Assembly (NCBI GenBank): GCA_012295275.1
Contig: CM022672.1
Span: 31,614,894-31,674,893, forward strand
Origin: Chrysomallon squamiferum
Taxonomy: Eukaryota > Mollusca > Gastropoda > Neomphalida > Peltospiridae
DNA: 60,000 nt
Reading direction: 5' to 3'
Shown: one piece after another, positions 33,617-47,070 of the stretch
How positions within the stretch are numbered: the first letter of the stretch is position 1
Layout: every line of letters begins with the position of its first letter
Notes under the pieces: generated by a model
The model's input: only the letters and a program-made list of their open reading frames with translations
The model's database searches: none
What the model was told of the DNA's origin: nothing
Position numbers and translations under genes: made by a program

Positions 33617-34530
33617 CAAAAACAGTTTTAAATTTTTTTTTTATTATTATTATTTTACTTAGTTCTCCACTTATTTGTACTCATTAACTGCTGAAAATCT
33701 GAAACTGGGAGATAAACCCACACTGATTTCAGTTTTGAAATAGGTGATCATGGATTTGAATATAATCAAATCATTTTACAACTCAAACAATTTCAATTGT
33801 AAAAGTCAATTTGTTTTTTTTTCAATCCACTTTCTACTGTCTCCAAAAGACAATAAATCATGTTTATCTTCATTCTACCATTTGAGTAAAATCAGACTTG
33901 TGTTGGAGCTAAAGTTCAGAATGTTTTTTTTTAAAGTGAAATTGTATCACAATTTTATGTGAAATTTCAATCATGTTTGAAATGAAATCATGCTTGTCTG
34001 TTGAAAAAAATAACTACAAACTTTTGTTTCACTTCAATATTTTTTCGAAAAGTCATGGTAGAATGTTGGACGTCCCCTCTGTAAAATGTCTAGGTCACTC
34101 CTGTAGAGTGTGCTATGTAATGGAGGCACGACATTTTACACAATTAATCCCTAATGGTGGACCAGCAGGGGTTACCTCCCTTCTAAAAGAGTCTAGTAAA
34201 AAAGTGCATGCTTTCCTGTGAATAGTTGAAAGACAATTTGAAAGTTGTCAAATCTAAATCACCAGCTGATTAATACAAACCATACTTGACTTTTGGATCT
34301 AAATCATCATTCGGAATTCCTGGGCTGCGTCTGTTACGTTTGTACACAGACACAATTTCCAGGAAGAATCAGGAAAGTGTTTCAGTTTAACTGCTGCTTC
34401 TAGCTGTTGCCATGGATGTAGACAGGTGCTGTGTGTTGGGATATTGATCTCTGTGTGACTTTACCTTGTAAATGGGTTCTTTGAATTAACATATTATTTT
34501 GCAAAGCAGCTCACGATTGTGACTTTTTCT
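33617..34530. other. MED22 3' UTR and spacer
   Basis: Probable MED22 3' UTR with AATAAA at 33852-33857, then spacer. A small open stretch at 33973-34221 (DVPSVKCLGHSCRVCYVMEA) has no family I can name and is probably part of a repeat. Confidence 0.45.
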
Positions 34531-34539
34531 TAGTACACA

Positions 34540-35170
34540 AAATAATGGAACCTACCAGAAAGAGATGGCTAATAACAAACGTATGAAATAATTAAGTATT
34601 GTGAAGCAGCCAATCCTGGTGAGTGAGATAAAGGTTCAAATGAAGGAGAGATTCAAGATTACCTCACACAATTAAATGACATTTAAAAGAAAAAAACTCT
34701 AAAGTGATTGAGGCCATGAAGAAGGGTGAACCTCCCAGTTCAAGAAAATGGGTACAAAACACGTCAAGCATGTGATATTTGAAGATGTTGACTCCATGTT
34801 AAATGGATTCGATAAATTACTGCTAGATTTGAAATTCTTATCAATGGTGAAATTCTACTTCAAAAAAAGGACAAGGTTTTGCTGAGAAACTTAGTCACAA
34901 GGATGGTGAGAAACTGAATGACAGTTGGATTGATCGTTTTAAGAAAAGGTGTGGAAACAGAAAAGTGTTTAAATTTGGGCGAATCTGGGGATGTTAATAC
35001 AGCAGTGGTTGAAGAATGGAAAACAGAAAAATTCAAGGACATTCTCCAGTGATATGAACCACAGGACATGATGAAAGCAGATTATTGTGGTAGTTTCCAC
35101 CAGAGAACAAGCAAAGATAAATCATCATTTTTGCCAACTTATGTTTACAAGTTCACTTTATGATGATGTA
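34540..35170 (+). pseudogene. Decayed pogo/Tigger-type transposase
   Basis: Across shifting frames with several stops one can read IIKYCEAANPGE, a CENP-B-like DNA-binding start, then VIEAMKKGEPPSSRKW, a second helix-turn-helix part around DGEKLNDSWIDRFKKRCG, VFKFG.SGDVNTAVVEEWK and YEPQDMMKADYCG. The last corresponds to the Y-NADETG start of the DDE catalytic domain in Tigger/CENP-B/jerky proteins; the D-E residues are mutated (ADYCG). Frameshifts and stops show it is inactive, and the C-terminal catalytic part is missing. Confidence 0.75.
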
Positions 35171-35438
35171 ATATTACTTGTCATATCTCTAAGTTGTCCA
35201 AAAAAAATCTTGAACCAGAAAGTGAAGACTTAGGCTAGCTGCATTTACTGTATTTACAAGAAAATTGTGTGAAATATTTTCTTTTTAAATAAACATCATG
35301 ACAAAGAGAAAATATAAATGACAATGATGATAATAAATGGAATTAATAATAATCAAGAGAAATATATTTATACCAAAAAACAAAACAAAACGAAACAACA
35401 CAAAGCAAGACCAACAACATTAAATCAGTTTTTAATAT

Positions 35439-35444
35439 TTTATT
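35439..35444 (-). terminator. Polyadenylation signal of the multi-lipocalin gene
   Basis: AATAAA on the minus strand about 310 bases after the stop codon at 35756-35758. It is the best-placed candidate. Confidence 0.4.
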
Positions 35445-35755
35445 ATTCTACAAATGTAAAGCACATGATATGGATATATATGTGTGTGTGTGTGTTGGGG
35501 TATGAATAAAGAATTCAAATTAATGCTGAAATTACATAACATGAACACAGTGATAATACAAACAGCACACGTTTTATCTATTAGTGAACTAATTTTCAAA
35601 GTACTAAAACAAGCAAAGGTAATACAAAAAAAAAAAATTCTTGGGTTAGGCTGACAACTGGATCCAATTAAAGGTGAAGTTGTAAAACAAATTTGTGATC
35701 AGGCTGAACCTGTTGTAGAAGGAGCAACACTAGAAAAGAAAACTGATGATTTCTG

Positions 35756-38108
35756 TTATGTCTTGATTTTTTTAACAATGTCAGCCAAAAGAGAATAACA
35801 GCTTCCTGAAATAAAAAAAAAAAATTATTAAAAATTATAATTAAATAAATTATACAGTAAAAAAGTTATTAATTAAAATAGAAAAAACAAACTGTAAATA
35901 AAAAGATATTAAGTGTTAATCTGATTGTTTAAATTAAAAAATATTCACTCATAGAAAACAGATTGTGTAAAATAAATAATAATATTAACTGAAACAAAAA
36001 CGTTATTTAAATAACTTATTAAATACTAAGTTATTAATGTAAAAAAAAAAAAAAAAAAAAATGATTATTTAAATAATAATTACTGAAATAGAAACCAGAC
36101 TATATAAATAATAGAGAAAAATGTAAGAATAATCAGGTATTTTTAAAATATCTGGCCTTATATTCAAGTTATGAAACAGATTTCAATAATACAGGAAACA
36201 AACTGCAGAATAGCAAGAATAAAAAAAAAAAAAAAAAAAAAAAAAAATAAAAATTTATAAAGAAAAATATAGCAATAATAATAATAAAAAACAATGTATT
36301 TTAATTTATATTATATGTCTATTATAATTATAATAATAAAAGTAAAAATATATTATATATGTAAAAGTAACAATGACCAATTAAAATTGCAGATTACAAT
36401 TTAGCACAAGAAGTGTATGAAAAATTACTTGTAGTTAAAAAAAAGAAGAAAAGAAGAGTTTAGATGTCTAATGTCATTTTAATTTAACAAATGTTTTCAG
36501 TGATGTAAGAAATGTAGTCCACTGCGTCTACATTGGAACAGAAGCCAACCAGTAGCAAGAAACTACAAACTATGTAAATAACAAGTCATTATTTACTATC
36601 TCTACTCCATTTATAAATAAAAATTTAATAGAAAGTTTAATTTATTATTTGAAAAGAAAATAAGGAATTATTTGTTTCATGATAAATTTAAAAAAAAAAA
36701 AAATCTATTAGGGAATCAAAAAGCAAAAGATCAAAATTAAAAATTTATTAAAAATTAGTTTTTAATAGCAATAGAAGTGAAATATTTAGTAATTAATTTT
36801 TAATAGATGTATAAAGTTTTAATATACCTTCGTCATTTAATTTATTTAACTATGAAATAAATAAACAAGACTGAAAAATGTTACTAAAACTAACTAATAA
36901 TGGTATTTATTAATATTGTATTAAGAAGTAACAACAACAACAACAACAACAATAAATTATTAATAAATAATAAAAAATCTATACTAGTAACGGCAAAAAA
37001 AGGTGAATTGACAAATTAACGTTAATCCAAAATCAGAAAAAAGTCTTTACACTGCTCCCTCAAATTAAAACAAAAAAAAAAAAAAAAAAAAATAATAACA
37101 ACAATAAAAGAACATGTTAAAATATCTGAAAACTAAACTTTATACCATAAAACAAAATATTAATGAAAAAATAATAATAATAATAGAAGGTCTTAAAACA
37201 AAAAATTAATGAAAAATATAAATTTTAATTAAATAGTTTAATTTTTATTTTTTTACCATCTTGTTGAGAACTGACAAATTTGCTGAGGTCAAGGCAGGCA
37301 GCTTTGAGATGACCTTCAAGAATGACCTTAAGGTCAGGGTCAAGTCTGCGTGACCTGCTCAAGATGTGAACGAGTGTTCCCTTTTTGTTACACGTTCCAT
37401 CTTCATATTCATCCATGCATGACATAGCAATTGTAGCATAGTCATAGTCTGTGTACAAAACCTTCCAGGAATCTGTAAATAATTTTAAATTTAATTTATA
37501 TTAATATCTGGAATAATCGAAATATTGAAATTCTTGCTAACTGTTTGTAATTATCAGTATTAATTGGTAATTTTTAATTTTTTTATAATTATTAGTTTTT
37601 AATTAATTTTTTTTACTTTTGTTATAATTATAATAGATATATAAATTAAAATATATACGTTCCTTTTTATTTTATTTTATTTTTGATTATTATTATTATT
37701 TTATTTTTTAATCTTTTAAATTTATTATTAATATTATTATAATTTTTTATTATTGCTATTATTATTATTTTTTTTTAAATTTATTATTAATATAATTTAT
37801 TATTATTATTATTATTATTATTAAATCTTTTCTTTTTTAATATTATTTATTATTATTATTATTTTATTCTTGCTATTTATTCATTTAACAGTCATTGTCA
37901 TCTGGTTTTATTAATTTTGTTGATGGACAACAGATCAAAATGGAAAATATTTAATAATTTTGAACAACAGATTTATATATTATGCTCTTTATGTATGACA
38001 TATGAGTGAGGGTATATGTGTTTTCAGTGTGTGTGTGTGTGTATATATATATGTATATATATTTTATATCTACATCTCTGTACATTTATGTGTGTGTGTG
38101 CATGTGTG

Positions 38109-38155
<47 letters not shown>

Positions 38156-39292
38156 ATGCGTGTGTGTGTGTGTGCGTGTGTGTGTGCATGAGTTTGTAAA
38201 TTGTTTATAAACAAAACAACACCTACTCCAGCTCCACAGTCCAGGCATTCTTATTCGTCCAAGAAAGTGACCGTCAGGCCTAGCTGGACATCTCGGTTTC
38301 AAGTCACCGGTCATTGACATACACTGCCCATCTGGTCTGAAAATGTAATTAGTGACTTGAACATCTTGTTGTAAATCATTCTTTTATAAAAGCAAAGGAC
38401 ATACAACTGAGGATGCAGCAGGCAACTGGGGGAATTTAGGTAAAGGAAGAAAAAAATGGTGGTTGTAACAATCACTCTCTGTTCCCCATAACAAAAAGTC
38501 CTGGTATGCCAAAGTTCAAAACATTTGAAAGAAATTTAAAAAAAAAAATTCTATAATTCAATTTTGAATTTATTAAATAAATAAATGATAAATTTGAAAA
38601 TAGTCTCTATATAAAAACAGTAATAATAATAATAATAAAAACTCTATATAATTCTATTTTGCATTCATATCAATTAAATGATCATTTTTAAAATAAATAT
38701 TTAGAAATAAAAATTATCTGGTTATAATCATGAATGCTGTTTTGTTTGGTTAATGATTTTTCTTTGGACATAATCTATTATTAACAATATATGTATACAT
38801 GTATAACAGTATTTTCCCTGTTTCCATTAGATAAAAAATGCATTACAGGCATTTCAGTTTTAAATATAAAGAAGATATATTTAAATAACAGCCCTAGATT
38901 AAGTCTAAGAGGTGTGGCCAATATTTAATAAACAACACTAGATTGGTTTTAACTAAAGGGGTGTGGCCAGAATATAATTAACAACATTAGATTGGTTCCA
39001 ACTATTAAGGGGTGTGCTGATATTTGATTGATAGTTCTGGATTAGTTTTGCTTGATAAAGAGGGTGTGGCTAATGTTTAACTGACAAAAGACAAAAGTAT
39101 GCAGTGACAATGAGTATAATATTGTTCCTTATCTCTGTTTTAAATAATTTTTAAAAAGTGATGCAAAATTATTAAAGACCTATTTGAAATTAAAGAAGAA
39201 TGTCAAAAAAAAAGGAATTTTTGTTTTTATATATATTTTTTTGTTTTTTAAAATTTTTATCCAACTAATGAATTTTTTTCTTGTTTGTTTGT

Positions 39293-39343
<51 letters not shown>

Positions 39344-40983
39344 TTATATGTTATATTATCCAAAAATCAACTGAGAGAAATAGACAGGGAGATTTTTTTT
39401 GTTGTGTGTAGCAAAACACGTTAAGAGCTTCAGATTATTAATTCCTCAAGTTCACATTATTACAGTATTTTACAACATATATATGTAAAAAAAAAAATAG
39501 AAAATTACCCACTAAAGCTGTCAGTGGATATATTTACATTACAGTTTTTTTTTTTTTTTTTTACCGTTTTCCAGCAAATAAAAATTTCATGGAACCGTTT
39601 CCCATTGGTAAATAGTGACAAATGACTGACATCATTTTTGTGGCATCATTTCCAATTTGAGCTATTTCATACCAGAACCCCGATATCTATAAAAAAATTT
39701 TTTATTAAAATAAAAAAATTAATAATAAAATAAATACTTTTTTAATGTTTTCAAAAGAAAAAGAAACAAAAGATAATTTGGTAGCAAAAAAATATAAAAT
39801 ATATATTAAATCTTTTTTTTAAAGTATTAATAAAATTATTTTAAGAAAGAAGATACTTTATAATAAAAAAAATGTAGAATAATATTACAACCATATGTAC
39901 ATTGTATTTATTTTAATTTTTAAAGATATTTTGGAAGTGTATAAAATTATGTAACAAAAATATTTTTGTATAGTTTTGTTTATTTATTATTTCTGTTTAA
40001 GCACAAATAATTTTTGGAGGGTTTAAAATTATATTTATTTTATTTTTATATTTAAGTCTTTTTTTAAAACTATTTTGAAATATATAAAATATATATATAT
40101 ATGTTTCATTTTTTACTTTTCATTACTAGTAAGTGTTAAAATATATTCAGATTATATTTTAAATATGTTTAATTTTTGTTAATAATAATTTCAAAAAGCA
40201 AAACATATATTATGCCTAGATAGGTTTTAATATATCTAAATAGAAATAATAAGAAGATTATTCACAATCAAATAAAAAATATAATAATGTGTATTATGAA
40301 CATTTAATTTAATTTGTTTTTTTAAATTTAATAATTTCAATCATATAATCAAAACTGTCCTATTTAAAAAAATAATTATTTGGAAGTGTATAAAAATATA
40401 TTTCAGGCTATGTTTCTCGTATATTTGAAAAAAGAATCTGATTTGGAAATGTACTGAAAATAATGATAATAATAATAATATTAATAATAATAATAGTAGT
40501 AGTAGTAGTAATACTAAAGTAGTAAAAAAAATAATAACAATGTTAAAAAAATAATAAATAATGTAATAATAATAATAATAAAAAATAAGAAGAATAATAT
40601 TAAAATAATAATAGTAGTAATAACAACAACAACAACAGCAACAACAACAACAATAATAATAAATAAATAAATAAACAAATACATAAATAATAGTAAAGAT
40701 AACAACATTCTCTGTTAACATCTATACTGACAACTGTATTATTATTAATAATAATCATAATAATAACAATAATGACAACAATAACAATAATAACAGCAAT
40801 AATAATAACAATAAATAAATAAACAAATAAATAAACAAATAAATAAATAACAGTAAAGATAACGACGTACTCTGTTAACATCTATACTGACAACTGGTAG
40901 ATTGTCTACTGCGCACACAGATTCAGTCAAAAGTGGTTCAGCGGAAACCATGGAAACCTGTGCAAGAAAGTGTCTGTAGTAGT
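35756..40983 (-). CDS. Lipocalin domain V and C-terminus
   Basis: Exons 40983-40871 ([10 protein letters not shown]...[15 protein letters not shown]), 39686-39565 ([19 protein letters not shown]...), 38336-38227 ([18 protein letters not shown]), 37472-37257 ([49 protein letters not shown]) and the terminal exon 35805-35756 ([19 protein letters not shown]). Here the two small N-terminal exons of other domains are replaced by one of 113 bases. The last exon resembles the first exon of the other repeats (GSCP...), as if a sixth repeat had been cut short by a stop. Confidence 0.85.
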
Positions 40984-41657
40984 CTGAAAACACAAACAAT
41001 AAAATATTCTGTTGTAATGTTATTTGTAAATAAAATAATAATAATAATAATAATAATTCTGAACAGATTTATTTAATTCTGGTTATTGTTACAGAAGTGA
41101 CATTTTGCTGTCTGATTTCAGTAGTTTGAATGAAGGTAAAAGTAGATTTACAACAAAAGAAAATAACTCAATATCAAAAATATGATGTGAGAGGGTTTTT
41201 TTTGTAACTAGATGTATTGTGATGTTTAAAACAGAAACCATAGTTACATGGAACAAAGTATTAAATGATGTTTAAAAAAAAAATAAAGAAAAAAAAAAAA
41301 ATGTTTTATTTTCATTAGTCTAACAATAAGTTGAAACTAGGTAGAACATATTTAGGATATTTATCTTTTTTTCTCACTTGAGTAAAACCAAATGAAACAA
41401 AAATAACATAAACAGTAGAGAATAGATTTAGTTTGTTTGTTCATGAAGTATCTAAAAACATATTTCAAATAAATAATTAACTAATAATTAGACAAACATA
41501 TATTAATAAATAAACATATACACATAAACATATATATATATACACTCATATATATATATATATATATATATACATAAACACTCATATGTTTTGTGTGTAT
41601 GTGTGTGTGGTTATATCAGTAAATACCATGCACTTTAAACTAGATATGAAACTTGAT

Positions 41658-41712
<55 letters not shown>

Positions 41713-42288
41713 CATACATATATATATAATATATGCCAGAACATACCTTCAGTATTCAGTGGTATCATAAAATTAGATGCAGTGAAGCAGTCGTCGTGAA
41801 CAGCACTAGTTATGTCCCTTAGTCGTGCCGTGTCGAAGTGTTCCGATCTTGACAAGACGTCAATTCGAGCTCCTGACACCAGACAGAACCCCTCCTGCTC
41901 CTTCACACACCAGTACAGCACCAGCTCCTCCCTGTTCACAGCCACTATCTTTACACTAGCTGCAAGATTTGTTTATTTATTTATTTATTTATTTGTTTAT
42001 TTGTTTACTTATTTATTTATTTAGTTACTTAAGTATTTATTTATTTATTTATTTATTTTATTTATTTACATACTTATTTACTTATTTATTTATATATTTA
42101 TTTCTTTATTTATTTGTTTGTTTTATTTGCTTACTGTATTTATTTTTTTTTGAATATGAATTTATTTATTGTGTGTGTTAAAGTATGTTTGTTTATTTAA
42201 TTATTTATTTATTAATTTTTGTATTTATTTATTTATTTATTTATATATGTTTGTGTATTTATTTATTTATGGAAATTTGTTTGTTTGT

Positions 42289-42339
<51 letters not shown>

Positions 42340-42966
42340 TTTGTGTGTTTATTTATTAGTTTTTAAATATGTGTCATTTTATTTATTTAGTAATTTAGGT
42401 GTTTCTTTTAATATAAATATGTGTATTTAAATGTGTGTATCTGTGTCTGTTTATTAATGTACGTGAGTATATTTATTATTTGTTTATTTCATTGTATGTT
42501 TACCTGTATTACTTTAATAACAATCTATGACAAGCTATGACATGACGTCCAAAACAAAATAAAAATAACAAATTAGAAATAAAGAGAATTGTTTAGTCAT
42601 ACTGACACAAGTAAATGCTAATAAGAAATGAGTAAAATACTCACTCCACTGTTTAAACGAGGTAGAAGAGTAGGTACTGATGTAGTCTCCAGTTCCTCTA
42701 CATCTCTGTTTTAGTATAACTGTGTCCCGGTATTTATTTCTGTAAACATAGTAAAACAAGATGAGAGTGAGATAGAAAGAAAAAGAAACATACATAGAGA
42801 GACAGAGGGAGAGAGAAAGGCAGAGAGACAGAAAGAAACAGAGACAGAGGCAGAGACACACAGACAGAAAGAGAGTGAGACACAGAAAAAGACAGAAAGA
42901 GAGAGAGACAGAGACACAGAGACAGAAAGAGAGTTGAGAGAGACAGAGATACAGAGAGAAAGACAC

Positions 42967-43064
<98 letters not shown>

Positions 43065-44692
43065 CACCCAAAGATTAAAAACCCCAAAAACTAAATTACC
43101 ATTTGGACAAGTTCAATTTTTCATTACTACATGTAAATAATCAAATAAACAATATGGTGAGATATATAATCCATTCAAATAATTTACACACAGTATATTT
43201 TATTTTATATTCATATTTATGCAGTACCAAACAATTAATATCATGAGTGGATAAAGTATAATCATGAGTAGTAATAACAAGTGATCCACTTGGTAACTCA
43301 TAATGATTTATTCTGTAACCATAGAAACGTTAAATAAATACAAATGGATGCAGATAAAATTGAAATTAACCAGTCAAACCCAAAATAAAACAAACCAGTT
43401 TTTAATTAATTTTTCTACTCACCTTTGAAAAACATCTAAAGTTTTAATGTCAGTGCTTGCCATCCTGTAATTAAATAAATTAACAATTGAATAATTATGT
43501 AATTATTATTAAGTTAACTCAGTTTTGTAATTATAATTAAATTAACGCTTTTTTTAGTTATTAATAAATTAACGTTTTTTGAAATTATTATTAAATTAAC
43601 AGTTTTATAATTATTATTAAATTGACAGTTTTTATAAATATTATTAAATTAATAGTTTTGTAATTATTATTAAATTAAAAGTTTTGTAATCATTATTAAA
43701 TTAACAGTTTTGTAATTATTAATTTAACAGTTTTATAATTATTATTTAATTAACAGTTTTGTAATTATTAATTTAACAGTTTTATAATTACTGTAATATG
43801 TTCTTTTTATTACACAGGTATTGTTTACAAGAAGTATCAGGTGCTTAATTAAAATAATCTGTTTGGCTATTATTTATTATGAGAAAATTTTAAATAAGAT
43901 TAATTTAATTATTTTATTATAACCTGACAAAATGCTTACCTGTATTATATTTTGGTTCATATTTTATGATATGAAAACATGATTTTTATTTTTTGTTTTG
44001 TTTTTCATGATTTTGTTTATTTTTATTCTTGTTTCAAATTACCTTTTTTATTTTTAATATTTAAAAAAAAAATTTCTTTTAGTTTGTTTATTCTTCTTTT
44101 TTAAATTTTTACTTTTTTTATTTTTTTTTTTTTTTTTTTTTTTTATGATCTTATAATTTTATTCATGTCTTAAATATTTTAATTCTAATGTTGCCAAGGA
44201 CAGATAAGAAACAATGAAGGATTCAGTGTGTTAATTAGTGTGTCAATTAGTGTGATAATTAGTGTGTTAATTAGCGTGTTAATGAGAAAACAATGAAGTG
44301 AGGAAGCTAGGTTTGTTCTGACCTCCAGTCTATGTTCATCCTCAGGGAATTCTGTGTGTTTCTGCTGATGGTGACAACAAATCCGTGGATTCCTCTGTAC
44401 ACGTGATGGTTGTCCTGGTAAGCCACACCCACCCAGTTTCCTAGAATCTGTAAAACAGTGAAGTGAAATTTTAAAATAAATTTGGAAAAAAAAAAAATAA
44501 AATATCTGTTATAAGAGAACAAAAGTATTAATCTACGTTTTTGTACTGTTACATACATATAAACAGATATACATCAAACTTAATGACACACACACACACA
44601 CACAAATATATATTAAACATAAACACACACACACACAACCACAAACAAATATACATCAAACATAAACACACACACACACAAATATACATCAG

Positions 44693-44727
<35 letters not shown>

Positions 44728-44926
44728 AAAATACATCAGATAAACAAATATATCAAAATAAATGCACAAATATACATCAAACATAAACACACAGACATAC
44801 AAATATACATCAAACATAAACACATGTACACACAAACACAAATTTACATCAAACAAAAAATACATCCAACATTGTATAAAAAATACATCCAATAGTGTTT
44901 GTGTGTGTATGCATGTATGAGTGTGT

Positions 44927-44960
<34 letters not shown>

Positions 44961-45194
44961 TGTGTGTGTGTGTAAAACAGGTCAATACACAACTTTTTGT
45001 TTAAATGACTTACTTCAATTTCCTTGAAGTGATTAACCACACTCATGTTAGACAGAAACGCACACCTCTTCATAGGATCTGAAAACATGAAAAAACAACA
45101 TAAACTTCATTACTGAAAATAAAACTATTTACATATTTAAATCTATTGTTAATTTATAATTTAAAAAATATATATATATATATGAAATAATGAA

Positions 45195-45225
<31 letters not shown>

Positions 45226-46788
45226 AAAGATAAATAAATAAATAAATAAAAAAGTAAAAAAATAAAAAGATAAATAAATAAATAAAACAATAAATAAATA
45301 AAATAAAATAAAATAAAATAAAATAAATAAACAAACTATCTATGATTAGTTTTTGGATATACTGGTTGATATTCCAAATTCACATAACAGTCACTCTCAT
45401 TGGATAACCTGAATGACCAATCAGAAACATTGATACATATTCTCTAGATATAACACTTGTTACTACTGGTTACATAACTCTCATTCCCTATGTGATATTA
45501 GCAGCAACCATTCAAGAAATTTGCACCTTCCATCAAGACACATCTTGATAATTTGTTATATAATCTTAATCATAAGAAATATCCATCTTAATGGAACTTA
45601 CACCCGCACTCTAAATATAACATTCTTCACCATTGGTTACCACACTTTTGTTTGTAGCCAATCATAACACAGATTACACATTCACAGAATGTAACGGTGT
45701 TTATTATTGGTTAAGTGACTTTTGCCATTAACTGTGTTTCATCAGAATGAAGATACTGAATATCAGAAAACAGAGAAGAGTGATTCAGTTTGTATTTCTT
45801 GGTTCTGTATTAAAATTCATTCTGTTATGTAATGAAAACATAGACAGACGTAGAAATCACTTCAGCACTAAAAGGGTTAAAGATTATGCAATTCCCTGCA
45901 CACTGACAAATGAAGACATTACTTTGGCATTTAAAGGGTTAAAACTTTATGAAGTTCTCTGCAGTGAAACAGACAGTCAGGTGAAGAAATCAACTCAGCA
46001 CTGAAAGGTTTAAAGTGATGGTCACTCACTTATTGTGCTGCCAACAGCCTCAGTTTCATCAGTGGACCCGGAAAACAAAGCATCACTGCAGTCGACTGTA
46101 AAGAAAAAAATAAAGATAAAGAGACAAAGACAGTGAGACAGAGAGAAGAAAGACAGATAGACAGATAGGTAGAAAGACAGATAGAAAAACAGATGGGTAG
46201 ATAGACAGAAAGACAGGTATATAGACTGACAGACAGACAGACACACACAGACAGAAACAGACAGACAGACAGAGAGATAGAAGAATATTTACACAAACCA
46301 GTACATATAAAAAGAGCAAAACAACCTTAAAACAAATAAATTCATGGATAAATTCTATGATAAGTTAAAAAAAAACAAAAAAAACCGTTTATATGTGTTA
46401 ACGTCGACCTTCTTGTTTGGTGTCTATCAGGTGATCTGGATCGAGACAAACGAGGGACATCAAGTCAGGAATCAGTTTTTCAAACAAGAGACAGCATTTG
46501 ACCTCCAAACCGGTTTGCAGGCTCCGGCCTAAAAAGATGTAAACAATCATGTAACAAATAAATTCATGGTGCAGAATCTTGAATGAAACTGAAATAAAAA
46601 ATAAATAAATAGTTTGTGTGTGTATAACGAGTAGTACATTCTTGTGCCATCGTGTCTGCAGAATCTTGAATGAAACTGAAATAAATAAATAAATAAATAA
46701 ATAAATAAAAGTGCGTGTGTGTCTGTATAACACGAGTAATACATGAGAAACGTGCCATCGTAGTGCAGAATCTTGAATGAAACTGAAA

Positions 46789-46819
<31 letters not shown>

Positions 46820-47014
46820 AAGTGCGTGTGTGTCTGTATAACACGAGTAATACATGAGAAACGTGCCATCATAGTGCAGAATCTTGAATGAAACTGAAAT
46901 TAAAAATAGACATAGATAATAAATAAATAAATAAATAAATAAATAGAAGTGTATGTTTCTGTGTCTAGGGTGCTTGTAAGTGTTTCTTTAGACAGATGGA
47001 CATAGAGATAAATA

Positions 47015-47070
<56 letters not shown>

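Noticed and set aside
42535-43140. Ser-Leu and Arg-Glu rich open frames
   Set aside because: Produced by the (GA)n/(TC)n array and flanking lipocalin exon; only exon 42739-42645 within it is supported.
46022-46300. Ser-Val-Cys-Leu open frames on the minus strand
   Set aside because: They come from an (AGAC)n microsatellite next to the small lipocalin exon 46095-46030.
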